The notes under the pieces are model-generated. The model ran no database searches. It was not told the DNA's origin and was given only the letters and a program-made list of their open reading frames with translations. The position numbers were made by a program, and so were the translations under genes. A DNA stretch of 64,000 bases from Diaporthe sp. PMI_573. Lineage: Eukaryota; Ascomycota; Sordariomycetes; Diaporthales; Diaporthaceae. Of the stretch, positions 1-12,041 are shown piece by piece (position 1 is the stretch's first letter; the number at the start of each line of letters is the position of its first letter). The stretch covers positions 682,001-746,000 of the forward strand of contig JAJTUP010000010.1 of NCBI GenBank assembly GCA_021399435.1, read 5' to 3'.

Positions 1-358
1 GACAGATTTTATATTGGTGTGGCGTGCCGCCGCATTTAGTTAATACACTATAGTTGTTATTTAGCAATTCGCGCACGGTATCAAATCAAGTAGTGTCCAC
101 AGTAGTCAACCTATTACTATGTTAGCGAAGCGCCAGAAGGCCCAAGCACCTACAAATTCGCCAGATGACTCACCTGGGCACGCTGTAGACCTACCGACAT
201 TGCGCCGAAACCCAACATAAAACCCAGTCCCCACACTCGGACATTTCGGCTCCTCACCCATGCTTTTCTTCTTGAGCCACACCTGTTTCGCCGCCACAAT
301 CCACCACTCACACCCGTTCGTTCACTGTGACCACGTCCCAACCTTCGCACCTTCCGCC
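1..358. other. 5' intergenic edge
   Basis: No supported gene here. An in-frame ATG at 260 would extend the next gene by 33 residues, but the downstream ATG at 359 fits that gene's conserved start better. The rest reads as upstream sequence. Confidence 0.4.
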
Positions 359-2450
359 ATGGCGAACTCAAACGATGACTGCATGCTGCTGGCCATCCCT
401 AGAGAGCTGCGGGACATCATCTGTAAGGAAACAAATTTGCTTGCCCCTTCCCGGTCAAAGTCTTCGGCAACCTTGGAAGGGTTGAGATACCCTCCCGAGG
501 CGTTGAGAAGGGACACATCATTGGTTTAGATGCAATTACTGTTTCTCAAATGACTGGAAGCTAATACAACACCTTCTAGACGAACACTATCTTCAAGTCG
601 ACGGTGGCTATGTGTACGACTTTGAGGTAAATAACTCTTCTCAACTTATCTATCCCATGATACCTGACGCGAGCTGAAAATCTTTACAGTCGGGCAAGCT
701 TAGTTGTGCCACTCCGGCCGGAGCTCGAATGCCTATCCAATTGACACTTATGCTCTCGTGTCGGCAGATCGCTGCAGAGATGCAGGGCCTCGGTCTGAAA
801 ACCAATACCATCACCTTCAGCTCTGTTGCTCCCGACGCGAAGCAAGGCAACCTAGACTATCATTGTGCCCAATTGGGGTATTGGTGGGGCCGAGTATTCA
901 CATGCCTCCAGGAGGAGGATTACAACAACCCATTGCGCCAGTCTGAGATGGAATGGTGGCCTGTACCCAACTTTGACAAATCAGTCTACCGCATCGTGGC
1001 CGAGGTATTTCCAAAGTTTGAGCCGCATCTGAGAACCATCCAGTTGTTGTGAGTTGCCATTTGCTATGTTTGCCGTTTCCCTGCTGGCATGCTGCCCTTT
1101 GCGCTCGGGCGAGCAGAGCCCGGCCCAGTGCGCAAGTCCCTCCAATACGATGTGATCCGCATGTTTCAGCATGGCAAAGTTTAGCTGCGGCGAGCCCCAT
1201 ACAACTTCCCCCGGGGTGCATAGACGCAGGCCTAAAGACTAATTTGGACTTATAGAGCGTCCGACCCTCATCGTCCTGGCGATAGATATGATGATACGGC
1301 GGATCGGTTGGACACCTTCGCAGGCGAGCAAGTGCAGGAGCTAACCTCATCGGCGACGTACTGGGGCGAGGTACCATCTCTTCAGCGGCAGGCAGCGCTA
1401 GAAACCTTGAAGCTGATATCGTCCCGAGGCTGCTGGTCTCAAAATGCGTGGTCAGACGCTGATGAGGCTACTAGGGCGCTGCCTAGGGATTATACCGTTC
1501 CCACAATAGATCGCGCTGGTGACCTTCTCAGATATCACTCGCGGTTCAAACCCTGGACCATTCTCGAAGATGATGCCAGCTGTGACATCAGCGCTGATAC
1601 AGGTCATCCAGCACATTTTCGCCCTGATCACAGCACCCGGGAAGAATACACACGCAAACATCATGGAGTTTCTCGCAAGCGCCCTGTGACGAAAAGTTTT
1701 CTATCAGCTGCCTCAATCGCCATTCACTTCCTCGAGCGCATCCCAGCCCAGCGAAGGAATATCAGAAACATCATTCTGGAAGAAAATCACCCTTGTATGA
1801 TATATTCGGAATGTCATGGTTTAGGCCTCATCGAGTTCTGCAAGGAAAACCCGGATCTTCGTGTTGAACGACGAGCCAGCCTGTGGAGAAATATTTGGCA
1901 GACTGGCTCCGGTCGCTACTTAACCTTTGGTGGTGGAAGTCGTGATGGAATTAAGGAGAGGACCATCACCGAGCGTGTAGCTTGCTGGATCGTTGAGGCG
2001 TTGGCCCTTGTGCCCGCTGGGATGCCTCTCGGCTCCTTCACGCTAGTCTTGGATGGCAACCCAGCCCCGGAGCAATGTGCGCAGCTCTTCCAGAGGGTCC
2101 AACGCGATGCGGTATGGCAGACTGCCCTTGGTGAGAGTTTCGATCGGGGCCATCTCCCGGAAACTGCGTACTACGACAGGAGGAGGATCGAGGGCTATAT
2201 CTATGAGGATTTCCCACGGGCACTGCGGGACATATCCGCAGGTACCTGCCGTGCTGTCCGCGCAAACTTTGACGTTGGTGAGCCGTCGGATGTGGAGGCA
2301 ATGATTGAGGCTCACCGCGGGTGGACACTGGAGGATTGGGAGCGAGGGTGGGCCCAGGACGTCTGCTATCAGACCGCGCCGCCTTTGCCCGAATGGCAAC
2401 AACTGCTTGAGGAAGTGAATTTGCCAGACGGTGTCACTCTCCCTCGCTGA
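359..2450 (+). CDS. Hypothetical fungal protein, F-box/2EXR-like N-terminus
   Basis: Four-exon model: 359-422, 580-626, 690-1048 and 1256-2450, giving 554 aa. Every junction is GT-AG and keeps frame. The joined N-terminus contains IPRELRDIIYEHYL followed by VDGGYVYDFE, a motif common at the start of large, poorly characterised fungal families related to F-box and 2EXR proteins (LRD.IY core). The rest, from about residue 150, shows no catalytic motif that I recognise; it is Trp- and Arg-rich with acidic stretches and has no signal peptide or membrane segment. The upstream in-frame ATG at 260 is an alternative start. Function unknown; the N-terminal helix resembles protein-interaction modules, but that is inference only. 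Confidence 0.75.
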
Positions 2451-2571
2451 ATCTACAGCGAGTTACTGACCTATACCAGATAAGAAAAGTGCTGCTTATC
2501 TATCAGTTTTCCTTGTAGTTGGTACCAAAATAAAGTAGCTTCTTCCCTTTCATAGCCTCAAGCCCCAACTG

Positions 2572-2671
2572 AATCTAAGTGGTTTCGTTTTTAATCCGTG
2601 TACATATGCTTCTTAAGCAGTATGTAGGCGGTCCCTTCATACAGTGGTAAACGCTTAAACACCCAGCGTTT
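2572..2671 (+). repeat. Left terminal inverted repeat
   Basis: It matches the reverse complement of 3845-3945 with about five transitions. It contains the shared core TATGTAGGCGGTCCCTTCAT near 2621-2640. Confidence 0.85.
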
Positions 2672-2691
2672 AAAAAAACCAACTGAATCTA

Positions 2692-2895
2692 AACACCGCT
2701 CGTGCAGGCTCGTTAGTGAGGTCTTGTCATACCGCCCTTGAACCCCATAAACGAACGGTCGTGTATAGAGAGAGTCCCTTCAAAACGAGGGGTGCCTAAT
2801 ACTTCATCAAGAGGGGCGACGGGTAAGAATCGAGCAAGATTCATGAAAGCCAGACGTAGTTCTGGGGAATACATATTTCTAACCCAGGCGTATTT
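2692..2895 (-). pseudogene. Relict reading frame inside the inverted-repeat element
   Basis: The minus strand reads about 62 codons with protein-like composition, including YAWVRNMYSPELRL and DRSFMGFKGG, ending at a stop near 2692. A second minus-strand stretch at about 3155-3370 reads KKIEKILKGKRKQAGFKVPP and then a helical acidic segment. No family was recognised. These may be remnants of the element's own protein or of a captured gene fragment. Confidence 0.35.
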
Positions 2896-3844
2896 CTGCT
2901 GTTAGGGAATAAAACTTCATCTGTGTTTTCGATCAGGAGACACTGTAGGTCCACAGCCGAAACTCAAAGACCCGTTGCTCGTTTCAACAGGTCATTGAGT
3001 TCGCGGCCCTACATCGCTTGGAAGGAAAAGCCCGTACGTGGCAATGAATTTCCAAATTATTCCTCACGGACTGAAGGAGCGGTCAGACCCAGTACTATAC
3101 TCTTATAAAGCTATGGCTTCGGCCACACTGTGTTTTTTATCAACTGTTTATTGGTCTGTCTGCTGTCTGCTCAACCTTCCGACTGCTCTTCCCTGAGCTT
3201 ATGCACAAAGTCGACAACGGCTTTGTATATCTGCTCGTGCTTCTCCTCCGGCGGGACCTTAAATCCTGCCTGTTTCCTCTTACCCTTTAATATCTTTTCA
3301 ATCTTTTTAGAAAGATCTGGGTATCTGATAATAAAGCAATATATCCAGAGTAGTAAAAGCCCTGTGATATTATTGTGTTTATCTATTTTGTTGCAAATAC
3401 TGTCTTTACTGCTTTTTAATAGTTTTGCAATATTATCGCGGAAGTCTTATAGGTAGGCTTAAGTAAATCTTTTCTTTATTTTAACTTCTATTAAAGTTAG
3501 CTATATGCTTAGATGTAGGCTATAATGCTTACTTGGGGAGGGTTTTTTGGGATCTTATATAAATATGTGTCGATATAGATGTTAAGGGAAAGAGATATTG
3601 ACTGGAATTGTAGCTATAGGATTGTCAAATTTTATATAGGGACCGCGTTAAGACTATTTTGGTCTTTACCGTATGACTGATTGCCCTACTATTAGTCTCG
3701 GGCTACTTGTGTCGACAGTCTATGGCGCCGCTAGAAGCGGTTTCGCTAGCCTTATCTATATGGCTGTTACAAGGCTGTTAATGTTTTTTGGGCCACGTGC
3801 CATAATTGTATTCTGAACCTACTGTTATCGGCATTGTTTTTTTT

Positions 3845-3945
3845 TAAACGCTAGGTGTTTAAGCGTTTACCACTGTATGAAGGGACCGCCTACATACTGC
3901 TTAAGAAGTATATGTATACGGATTAAAAACGAAACTACTTAAATT
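3845..3945 (-). repeat. Right terminal inverted repeat
   Basis: Reverse-complement partner of 2572-2671. It is the arm that carries the T/A states at the mismatched sites, as expected if it took the RIP-like mutations. Confidence 0.85.
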
Positions 3946-5154
3946 AGGTTACCCACCTAAGCGAAGTTTTTATTTCCTTCCACCATGATATTGCAAGGGA
4001 AGGTCTGAGTTGAGGGGCGAGGAAATGCTGTTGTGGGAGAAGGATGGAGGAGGTGGAGTCACAGGGTCGCTGGGGAGTCGCAAATAAATTGTTGTTCCCC
4101 TGCAAGTGTTGCCTTGATCTAGATGCTGTGAATTTTGTCCAGAGTTCATCCGTGATGAGTAAACCCAGCAAGTCATGAGCCAAAGTCTGAGAGCGAGGAT
4201 CAGCCCCATTCTTGGTTCCTTGACCCAACGAACGAGTCGGATCCGAGCCCGGGTGGGAAACACTTCGAAGCACGTCAACAAAGAGACATGATAATCCCTT
4301 GATATTTTGTGATGCCAGCAAGATTGGATGCATATATTTAATTAGTAAAAAAAAAAAAAGGTGTATGTACCTATTGAGAAAATAGCCGCTATACTAGCTG
4401 CAAAAGCAACGCGCTGCACTTACAAGCTAGTAAGAACAACTTATATTTTCAGGACACTGTTTAACAGTACCTCTTAATAATCTTGACACAATGCTACCTT
4501 TATTTCCTATTATAAATGGCTGGTTGTGGAGATATTTAAGTGTATAGTGGGTTGTGTGGCTTATGTATTGACCCACACGTACTGGATGGGCGGGACAGCA
4601 ACCGCGCCTGCAAGCAGTTATGCAGCGTCAAGGTAGCTCAACCTTTAAGACTCTCAATACTTATTGTTCAAACGTACCCAGGAACGAAGAAATCAAAACA
4701 CACAATGCATGTTACAACAGAATACTCCAACCTATGAATCCTGACCTATTGATGCCCAGTAAATGCCAAAATATATGTATATCCCCAATCATGACGCGTG
4801 TTCAGCCGCCCAGGAAAATCTATACCAAGATCCCCATCCATCCTCTCAAGTATACCAAACATGCGCAAACATGGCCCTTGCCTTGCCCATGTAGATCCAA
4901 AGCGACAACCAATAAAAAAAATTAAAAAAAAAAATTAAAAAAAACGCCCTTAGAATATGCCATCCACCCATCCCATTCATAACCCCCTTCCCTCCGGGCC
5001 ACCACACCACCTCCTACGCAGCCACCACAATGGCAACCAACCCTCAAAACAAACAAAGAAGAAAGGAAGAGAAAAAAAACCACTCCACCGCGGGCCGATT
5101 AACCCACCTGTTTCCCACCAGCCCGCCCGCCCACTCACCCAACAGGAAAAAAAA
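3946..5154. other. Intergenic, 3' flank of the histidine kinase
   Basis: Low-complexity and A-rich (A/T runs at about 4911-4944), with several short unsupported open frames on both strands. The proximal part is probably the 3' UTR of the kinase gene. Confidence 0.5.
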
Positions 5155-8100
5155 TTACCCCTTCAACAACCCCTTCAGCTCCCCAAACTTAACCGGCTTG
5201 ACAAGAAACTTATTAATCCCCGCAACAAGCGCATCATCCTGCGCCTCGGCGCTCGCAAGCCCCGTGAGCGCGATGATGGTCGCGGCAGGCTTGACCCCCC
5301 TCTCGGCCTCGAGCGCGCGGATCTTGCGCGTCGACGTAAGGCCGTCCATGACTGGCATGGAGAGATCCATCAGGACGTGCGTGAACGGCTGGCCGGCCGG
5401 CAGGCTGTTGTTATTGTTGTTCTGGTGTCTCGACGACGACGCTGCCGCTGCCGCCGCCGCCGCCGCTGTTGTCGCCGTCGCCGTCATCTTCGGACTGGTC
5501 CCCCCGCTGTTGGGCGGAGACGGCAGCGCCGCCGCCGGTGCTGCCCCTTCCACTCCCCCTGCCTCTCCTCCCCCCACTCCGCAGGCGGCCTCGTACTTCT
5601 CCAGCGCCAGCAGCCCGTTGCTCGCCGTCGCGTAGCTGAGGTTCTGCTTCTTCATGAACATGACCAGCAGCTGGAGATTGATGTCGTTGTCGTCGACGAG
5701 GAGGACGTGCGGCCGGGCGGCGGCGGTAGTAGGTGCCGCCGTTGCTTCCGCCCCGACCTCGGCCCCGGACCCGGCGCCCTTCGGCTGCGTAAAGGTCCTG
5801 TCGGGCGGCGCCGAGATCGACCGCGACGCGGACCCCGCCCTGCTGCGGGAGAGCGCCATGTTCTGTTCTACGGCATGTAACTTGGCCGGCGCGAGCGACT
5901 CGGAGGACGCCTCGTTGCCGGTCTCGGCCTCACCTTTCCCGCCTATGAGCACCCCTGGTCCGGGCCGCTCAGGGAGCCGGGCCCCATTGGCAGGCGGTGT
6001 CCCGGGCGGTGGTGCCCCTTTCGCGGCCTCCGCTTCTTCGGCCATCCGGGCCCTCTGGGCTTCGCGGAGCATGTCCCTCTCGCGCCTGATGGCCTCCGGG
6101 TCCGAGTCCTGCCGCCCGATCACGATGCGCTGCCTCTGCTCCGCGATGGCGAAGTTTATATCCTCGGCCTGTTTGTTCTCCTTGCCGAATTTGTGCATGA
6201 CGCTTGCAAACTTGCGCGGCCCGAGGGGCTGCGTTACCGGTACGGCCTGGATGCCCCTCTCGAGCAGCGGGCCGGCGACGTTGGCGCGGAACTCTGATGC
6301 TTGTGCCGTGTTGCTGCATAAAACGATCACATTGGCCGGGCCCGTGGAGGAATCCGGGTTGCTATGCCACTTGAGAAGCATGTCTATCGATACCGGTGGC
6401 AGAGGGAAGAGCATGTAGTCGCACGCAGGGGCGCCGGGAACATTCTCGTTCGAGTCCATGGGGTGCTCAGTCCGTTCCTCGATTTGCATGCCAAACCACT
6501 CCTCAGAATTGCTCCGTAATGTGTCTTCCAGGTGATCCAACGCCCTGTAGTTAGACTCGCGCAGCTCGACGCCCGCTTCTGATGCAAGACCGCAGGGGTC
6601 AATTATGCACATCCTGGAGTCCTTCGCAAAGTCCACGTCAAATAGTTCATGCTCCGGGATCTTTTCGACCGTCGGCAGCGTCAGGACCACGTCGACCTCG
6701 GTGCCTAGATTCTGCGTGCTGCTCACGGAGATGGTGCCGTCTAGGGCATCCACGATCTGGCGGACAATGCTGAGCCCCAACCCTGTTCCCGATGCAAAGG
6801 GATCTTCCTGAGAGAAAGGGGAGAAGAGGCGGGTCCTCTGGAATTCTACAGACATGCCCTTGCCAGAGTCGACGAAGCGCAATCGTATCCGGGTATTAGC
6901 CTCTGTCTCAGACTCGACCTGCAGCAAGACCCCGACGAAGCCTGCGTCTGTGTATTTCAGCGCATTGCCAAGCAGGTTCATCACGATCCGACGAAGAGCG
7001 CCAGGCTGCGTGCGCACGAACCAGCTGGGCCGTGGCTTGATATCGAGAATAACAACCGGGTCGATCTCGGGAAGCGCTGGGCTCTGGACCCCAAGCGAAG
7101 TATTGGCAGTCGATGCGCTTGCTAGTCCTCCGCCGGAGGCTTGGTGGTCGTGTAATGTGCCGTGGTGTGTCCTTCTGAAGGCGTGTCCCGCCGTCACGGC
7201 ATCCACCACCTCCTCTACCAACGCAGCCAGGTCAAATTCTGCAGTCAGACCCACGATGCTTCCCACCGTTTCCCGCCTCTGACTCGACTTGGAATGATGA
7301 CCTCGTTTTCTCGTCGAGTTGCCCTTGCGGAGCTTGTTAATTTTTGCGTAGTCGAGGACGTGGTCTATCGTATCCAAGAGCGTTTTCCCGCAAGTTTCGA
7401 TCGAGGTGAACAGTCCTGCTTGGTAGGCCGACACCGCAGTTTCGTGCAAGAATTCCACTGACCCAAGTATACCATGTAAGGGTGATCTATCTGTCATTAG
7501 TCTAGCTCGAAACCCCTCCCACAACACTGCCCTTTCTTACCTAAGCTCATGGCTAATCGAAGCGATGAATGTCGTCTTGGCCAGATCGCTCTTCTGCGCC
7601 TTTGCTCTGGATATCTCACTCATTATGCTGTTGCCAAAAGCCTTGAGGTACGGGAGCTCATTGTCAGGGTTCATCAGGCGGCCAGCTGTGGATGTCCATA
7701 TAAAGCCAACTGCCAGGTATTTTCCCTCGGTGAAGTCCCACAGCGGAAGGAAGATGAGTGATCTGATCCCCGGTAGGACCTTTAGCAACTCGCTGGGTAT
7801 GAACCGTTCCTTCTTGTTGCGTCCTGACTTTTCAGTCCGCGCCGCCGAGGAATCCACACCGGGGTCAACCGTGGCGGGTTGTGGCTTATCTTCTGCGGAT
7901 AACTCGTCGCCTGAGCTGACACCGCTGCCAGTATCTGTGAAGCTAAAGAACTTGCCGTGCGGGAAGTTCTTCAGATACCGTTCCATGTTGTCTTCTGGGA
8001 ATTGGAAGTCCTTGCTCTCTAACCGGCCATATTGCTCATGCTGACAGGCGGATAAGCCCATGACCTCGCAAACCGGGGATCCTCGCTTTCCTCGCAGGTC

Positions 8101-9396
8101 GTCTACGGACTCCCCCGAATCCATGCGGCGATTCCGTGGCCGCCGAGTAATCGTCGAGTCGCTCTGCCGGTCGCTTCCAGATGTAATGCCGGAGGAGGCA
8201 TCACAGTGGTCTGTCGGTAGTCGCCCCAGGCCCTGGAAGGTACGAGATGAAGTGTTGAAGAAGACCACGCCATCAGCACCCGTGGATTTCCGTATGATAT
8301 GAGTAGCTCGCTGCAGGATTTTGTTGGGGTCATTATCGCTGCTATTTTTATCTGAAGCCTTGGTTGATTCTGTTGGTGACGACGGCTCCGCAGCCTTTTC
8401 GTCTTTACTACCGGAAGCAGTAATCTCATCCAGGTCTTCCAGCATCTTCTTGGCATTCTGTGTCTGCTTGCGCATGACGGCAGATACGACGGGCGAGGCC
8501 TTTTGGTCTTCCAAAGAGGTGTTGATAGGCATTGTAGTGGTTGAGGTGTTTACGACTTCTGGTTCGTCCCCGCCGATTGGGATGCCCTCGATGAAGTCAG
8601 CAAGACCCCTCACCATTCTCGACCCGTTCGTTAATGCATCACGGTCTTTTGCGAGTTCCAAATGCTCCATGATCGTGGCGGCGACGTCCTCCATGAAGAT
8701 CAACTCGTCGACGCTCAGACCAAACCGCGGCTTCTCGTTGGACACGGCATAAACACCGATCCTGTGGCCGGCTTTGGTCTTTATGGGAACCCCAGCGTAA
8801 AAGAGGACTCCAGGCTTCCGAACAACGTATTCCCGGTCCTTGAAGCGGTCGTCCTGGCGCATGTCAGGGACGACGAGGGCCTCGGTCGTGTAAGTACGGC
8901 CATCGTCATCGGTGGCTGTGTACTTTGACTTGAAGCTGTGGTGACAGACGGCGTCGCTCCTCTTGATGATGGTGTTTCCCAGCCAGACCTCATCGCCGGG
9001 CATATGGCGCCGGTCGGACAGGAGCGACAGTGTGCGGGTTGCCTCTGTGAGAATGTACTGCTGGGTGCTGTCAATCAGAGAGATCATGGAGCGGCGGACG
9101 CCAAGGCGCAGAGCAGCCAGCTGTGCAAAGGCGGTAAGGGCCTTGTCGCTAGAGGCCTTGGGCTTGTAGCCCTCGTAGGTGAGACCCCACGCATCGTCGC
9201 CCCGAGCATCCTCGTTGATGTCGACCAGGGAGTTCTGGGCATCCTTCCATGGCTTGTAGTACCTTTGTGGGGAGGAATGTCAGTACTCGGTAGTGAGGGT
9301 TGCAGGCAGAGGGCAGAGGGCAGAGGGTAGAGGGCAGCGAGGCGTAGAAGCAGCTTGCCTGTGTAGGTCGCGCTCTCGCGCCGCTTCAGGACGCAT
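5155..9396 (-). CDS. Hybrid sensor histidine kinase (GAF-HisKA-HATPase-REC)
   Basis: Three exons read leftward: 9396-9359, 9262-7541 and 7486-5155, giving 1363 aa. The first intron is GC-AG (AG|GCAAGC donor) and contains a GGGCAGA-type repeat. The second splits the H-box arginine codon. The N-terminus reads ERDLHRYYKPW, typical of fungal GAF kinases, followed by a GAF domain (about 50-210) and a low-complexity linker. The H box ISHELRSPLHGILG carries His584. An HATPase domain follows, with an N-box (NLLGNALKYTDAG), DSGKGM and GTGLGLSIV. The C-terminal receiver starts near 1180 with VDDND, has phospho-acceptor Asp1294 in VLMDLSMPVMDG, and has KPVK near the end. The likely role is a cytosolic phosphorelay sensor signalling to Ypd1. 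A ~65-residue Gly/Ala/Pro/Asn-rich insertion sits inside the receiver. The GAF ligand is unknown. The start at 9396 is inferred from continuity; an upstream exon cannot be excluded. Confidence 0.92.
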
Positions 9397-11047
9397 CGGT
9401 CGGTAGCCCTCGGGCAGCTAACTAGGAACGGGGGTGGGTGGCGCTCCTGAGGGTAAGGGAATGGTGATGTCGCGATGGTGGGAAAAATTCGGCGGGTTGG
9501 CTTCTTTGCGGCGAAAAGACCGGGGAAGCGAGTACGAATGCAGCGTCAACCGTTCGTCATGGCGAAAAGATTGTGCAGTCCTTTTTTGGGTTTTGGTTTT
9601 TTTTTCTTCCGATGGGATGGAGAACGCAACGGGGAACATGACTTGTAGGACTGATGAGAAGCGAGAACGAATAATGGGAAATGCCATGTGTCTCTGGGTA
9701 CTCGACACACATGCGGTGCTGGCCTGTCCTCCACAATGCCGCAGGATGGGGGATATGCATTCCCCCGCGGGCGAATCTGCTCATCAGCATGCGCCCCAGT
9801 GTTCCCACAGGTGGGCCACAGCTGGGCGATTCCATACGACTTTTCCGATCTGAGCTGTGCTTTACGGGGCCCGCACCGTTTCGAGGTCGGCCTAGAACAT
9901 CTGGTTACCGTGGCTCGAGCGTGGCAGGCGTGGGGCCCACTTCCAAGATTTTCGTGGCACGCGCATCCTCAGCTGCAGCGTGCACCCGCAACGGTGCAGT
10001 CGAGATGGCCCGGCCATTGGGGACTGACAGCTCTTGGGGTGGGGCAGCAGGGGGGGCGACTGCCTCGCGAGGGTTAGGTGTGTAACAGCAACAATGGGCA
10101 GTGGCAAGTGGGCACTCCCGGACGTGCCTTCCTGTCCGTGCCGACTCCGACATGCCGAGGTCTGCTTATGTCTGGGCAGTCTTGGTGCTTCCCTGGACCA
10201 GCCAACCGAACCGAACTTGAATTCGCATGACCTAACATTGTTTCACACAACGCGTAACGCATAACAACTGCATGGAAGAGCACAACTCCATCAAATACGC
10301 TTAACAGTATTTCCCTCATCGAACATGCTGTATTGCTACGAGTCCAAGCACGTGACGTAACCCAAGAAGCAGGTGAACGACCTACATATCAAGAATCCAG
10401 CTCATTGAGCACGAATACCGTTCAAATGATCAGTACTTAATTGATTCTTGTTCAGACCGGCTCATCTCTTTTTCTTCATGTATCTTCCTATACTTATGTC
10501 TTTCTTGTCTCTATCCGAACACTGAACTGCAGCTGTGTTTGGTCGAGAGCCGTAAACTTTTGGTGAAATGGCCGTAGGAAAATATGGATCTCAACACCGC
10601 ACCAGTATTGGTGACCGCTTCAAGTATTTGGTTCACCAACCACAAAACCCTACGTATGTACCCTGCCATCCCACTCCCGCGTAAGTTACTACGTCGACAA
10701 CCTTGGAAGCTTTGAAATTAAAAACGGATATATTGTGCTTGCTAGTAAAGCATGTGCAATAATTTTACGAAGGAGACGAACTCTTAAGATCATTACGGTC
10801 TGCGTGGCTGCCACCAGCGCGAAGCAATGATCATGAGCACATCCAAAGTCCCTGAAAGATTTGTCTCCCTACCAATTTACACGCACAGGCTTCGGCCCCT
10901 TCGAAACCCAGCAGTCCAAAATGAAACCTCGAGCATTGCCCCGCGCCTGCCTTGTGTAGCACCAATGTAGTCCCAATTTTGGCCAAAACAAAAACACTCA
11001 GAGCTCTTACAGCCCACCTGGGCAGGTCGCTGACTTGTCCCGCAGTC
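9397..11047. other. Intergenic between histidine kinase and isochorismatase-like gene
   Basis: The right flank of the kinase start is presumably promoter and 5' UTR. The remainder contains only short overlapping frames with no recognisable protein. Confidence 0.5.
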
Positions 11048-12041
11048 TCAAGAACGCCCAGGACACAGTGAGCCGCTATCCGCCACGAAGCCGAAAGCTC
11101 GCTGTATCCTGTCAGTATACTGGCTGCTCCTGTTTCTGACTTCCCGGGATCTCAGTCTGGGTGTCATCGGCCCCGACCTCCTGCCCCGTCAAAGAACACA
11201 CTTACCGACACGTCAATGATTGGAAGTTCTTGGCCCCCCGGTGTCTTGGTCGCGCAGCAGTCCTCGACCAGGATGCAATGGTACCCTTGGTAGTAGGCAT
11301 CCAGCAGAGTGCCGTGCACGCACTGGTTGGTGTTCACGCCGGCGAACAGCAGCGTTTTGATTCTGTGCCTTTTAAGGGCCGCGGAGAGTTGGGTCCTGTC
11401 TTTCCACAGCCCAGATACCCTTTCCTTGTGACAGATGACGTCCTGGGTTGGGTCACACTGGTCGGCTACCGTGCTATAAAGTTGCGCGTTCCAGTATTCG
11501 GTCATTAGGCACCGTCCTCTTCCCTCGCCGAGGTCGTCTCCGAAGCCTCCGGAAGGTGGCGGGCCTGCGCCCGCTGGCGGGTTGCGCAGGCAGTTAGTGA
11601 AGCTGTAGCAGGCCGCAGCTGGTACGTTCTCCAGATCCGTCTCAGCAAGTCCCCAAGTGAGCCATATGATCTGTTGCATAATCAGTCCAGACGTCTAGTT
11701 TGATTCCCATCCCTGCAATGTCGATTGAAGGGATTCCTATACATGGCATTGCTGACCTTGATATTTGACTGGCGACAACTTCTGACGACCTCTCCTGCAG
11801 GATCCGCCGCGGCGACGCCAGACGGGAAATCATCGCATGAAGGGTGAAGGAAGTAGTTCTGCATGTCGATGACTACAACAGCCAATTTCGTGGGATCAAT
11901 GGCTACCGATATGTCCTCTGCCCCACGGGTTGTCCGCAAGATATGCGCCTGCTGAGCCGCGCTCCCCGTGAGATTGTACGTTCGCGTTCGGGGCGCGTAT
12001 TTTCACTCGGCCCCCGGTGGCCCCATCGTAATGTCGGACAT
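11048..12041 (-). pseudogene. Isochorismatase-like cysteine hydrolase with in-frame stop
   Basis: Three exons read leftward: 12041-11757, 11670-11206 and 11101-11048, equivalent to 268 codons. The protein is recognisable from end to end: N-terminal TMGPPGAE then KYAPRTRTYNLTG, catalytic Asp in VVVIDMQNYFLHP, the IIWLTWGLAETDL strand, Lys in ICHKERVSGLW, nucleophile Cys in GVNTNQCVHGTLLDAYY, and terminal RAFGFVADS. Family members hydrolyse amides or isochorismate-type ethers using an Asp-Lys-Cys triad. Codon 13 is TGA (12003-12005) exactly where homologues usually have Trp (GAEWKY), so a single TGG-to-TGA change appears to have broken it. The frame is open afterwards and the splice sites are intact. 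It is either a very young pseudogene, a strain polymorphism, or expressed from an unseen alternative start. Confidence 0.75.

Larger units (their letters stand above)
2572..3945. mobile_element. Non-autonomous inverted-repeat element
   Basis: About 1.37 kb bounded by near-perfect terminal inverted repeats of roughly 100 bp, left arm about 2572-2671 and right arm about 3845-3945. Both arms run into A/T homopolymers on the inner side. I count five differences over the arms. All are transitions with the right arm carrying T or A, and four fit CpA-to-TpA (RIP) changes. The interior is A/T-rich and has no intact transposase, only short relict frames on the minus strand. No convincing target-site duplication was seen. 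It resembles a MITE or an internally decayed DNA transposon; the superfamily is not identifiable by eye. Confidence 0.75.

Noticed and set aside
3944..4333. Minus-strand frames beside the inverted-repeat element
   Set aside because: Overlap each other in two frames, no motif, not preserved beyond the 3' flank.
5654..6418. 254-codon plus-strand frame across the histidine kinase
   Set aside because: Antisense to clear HATPase/receiver linker coding; no start context or motifs.
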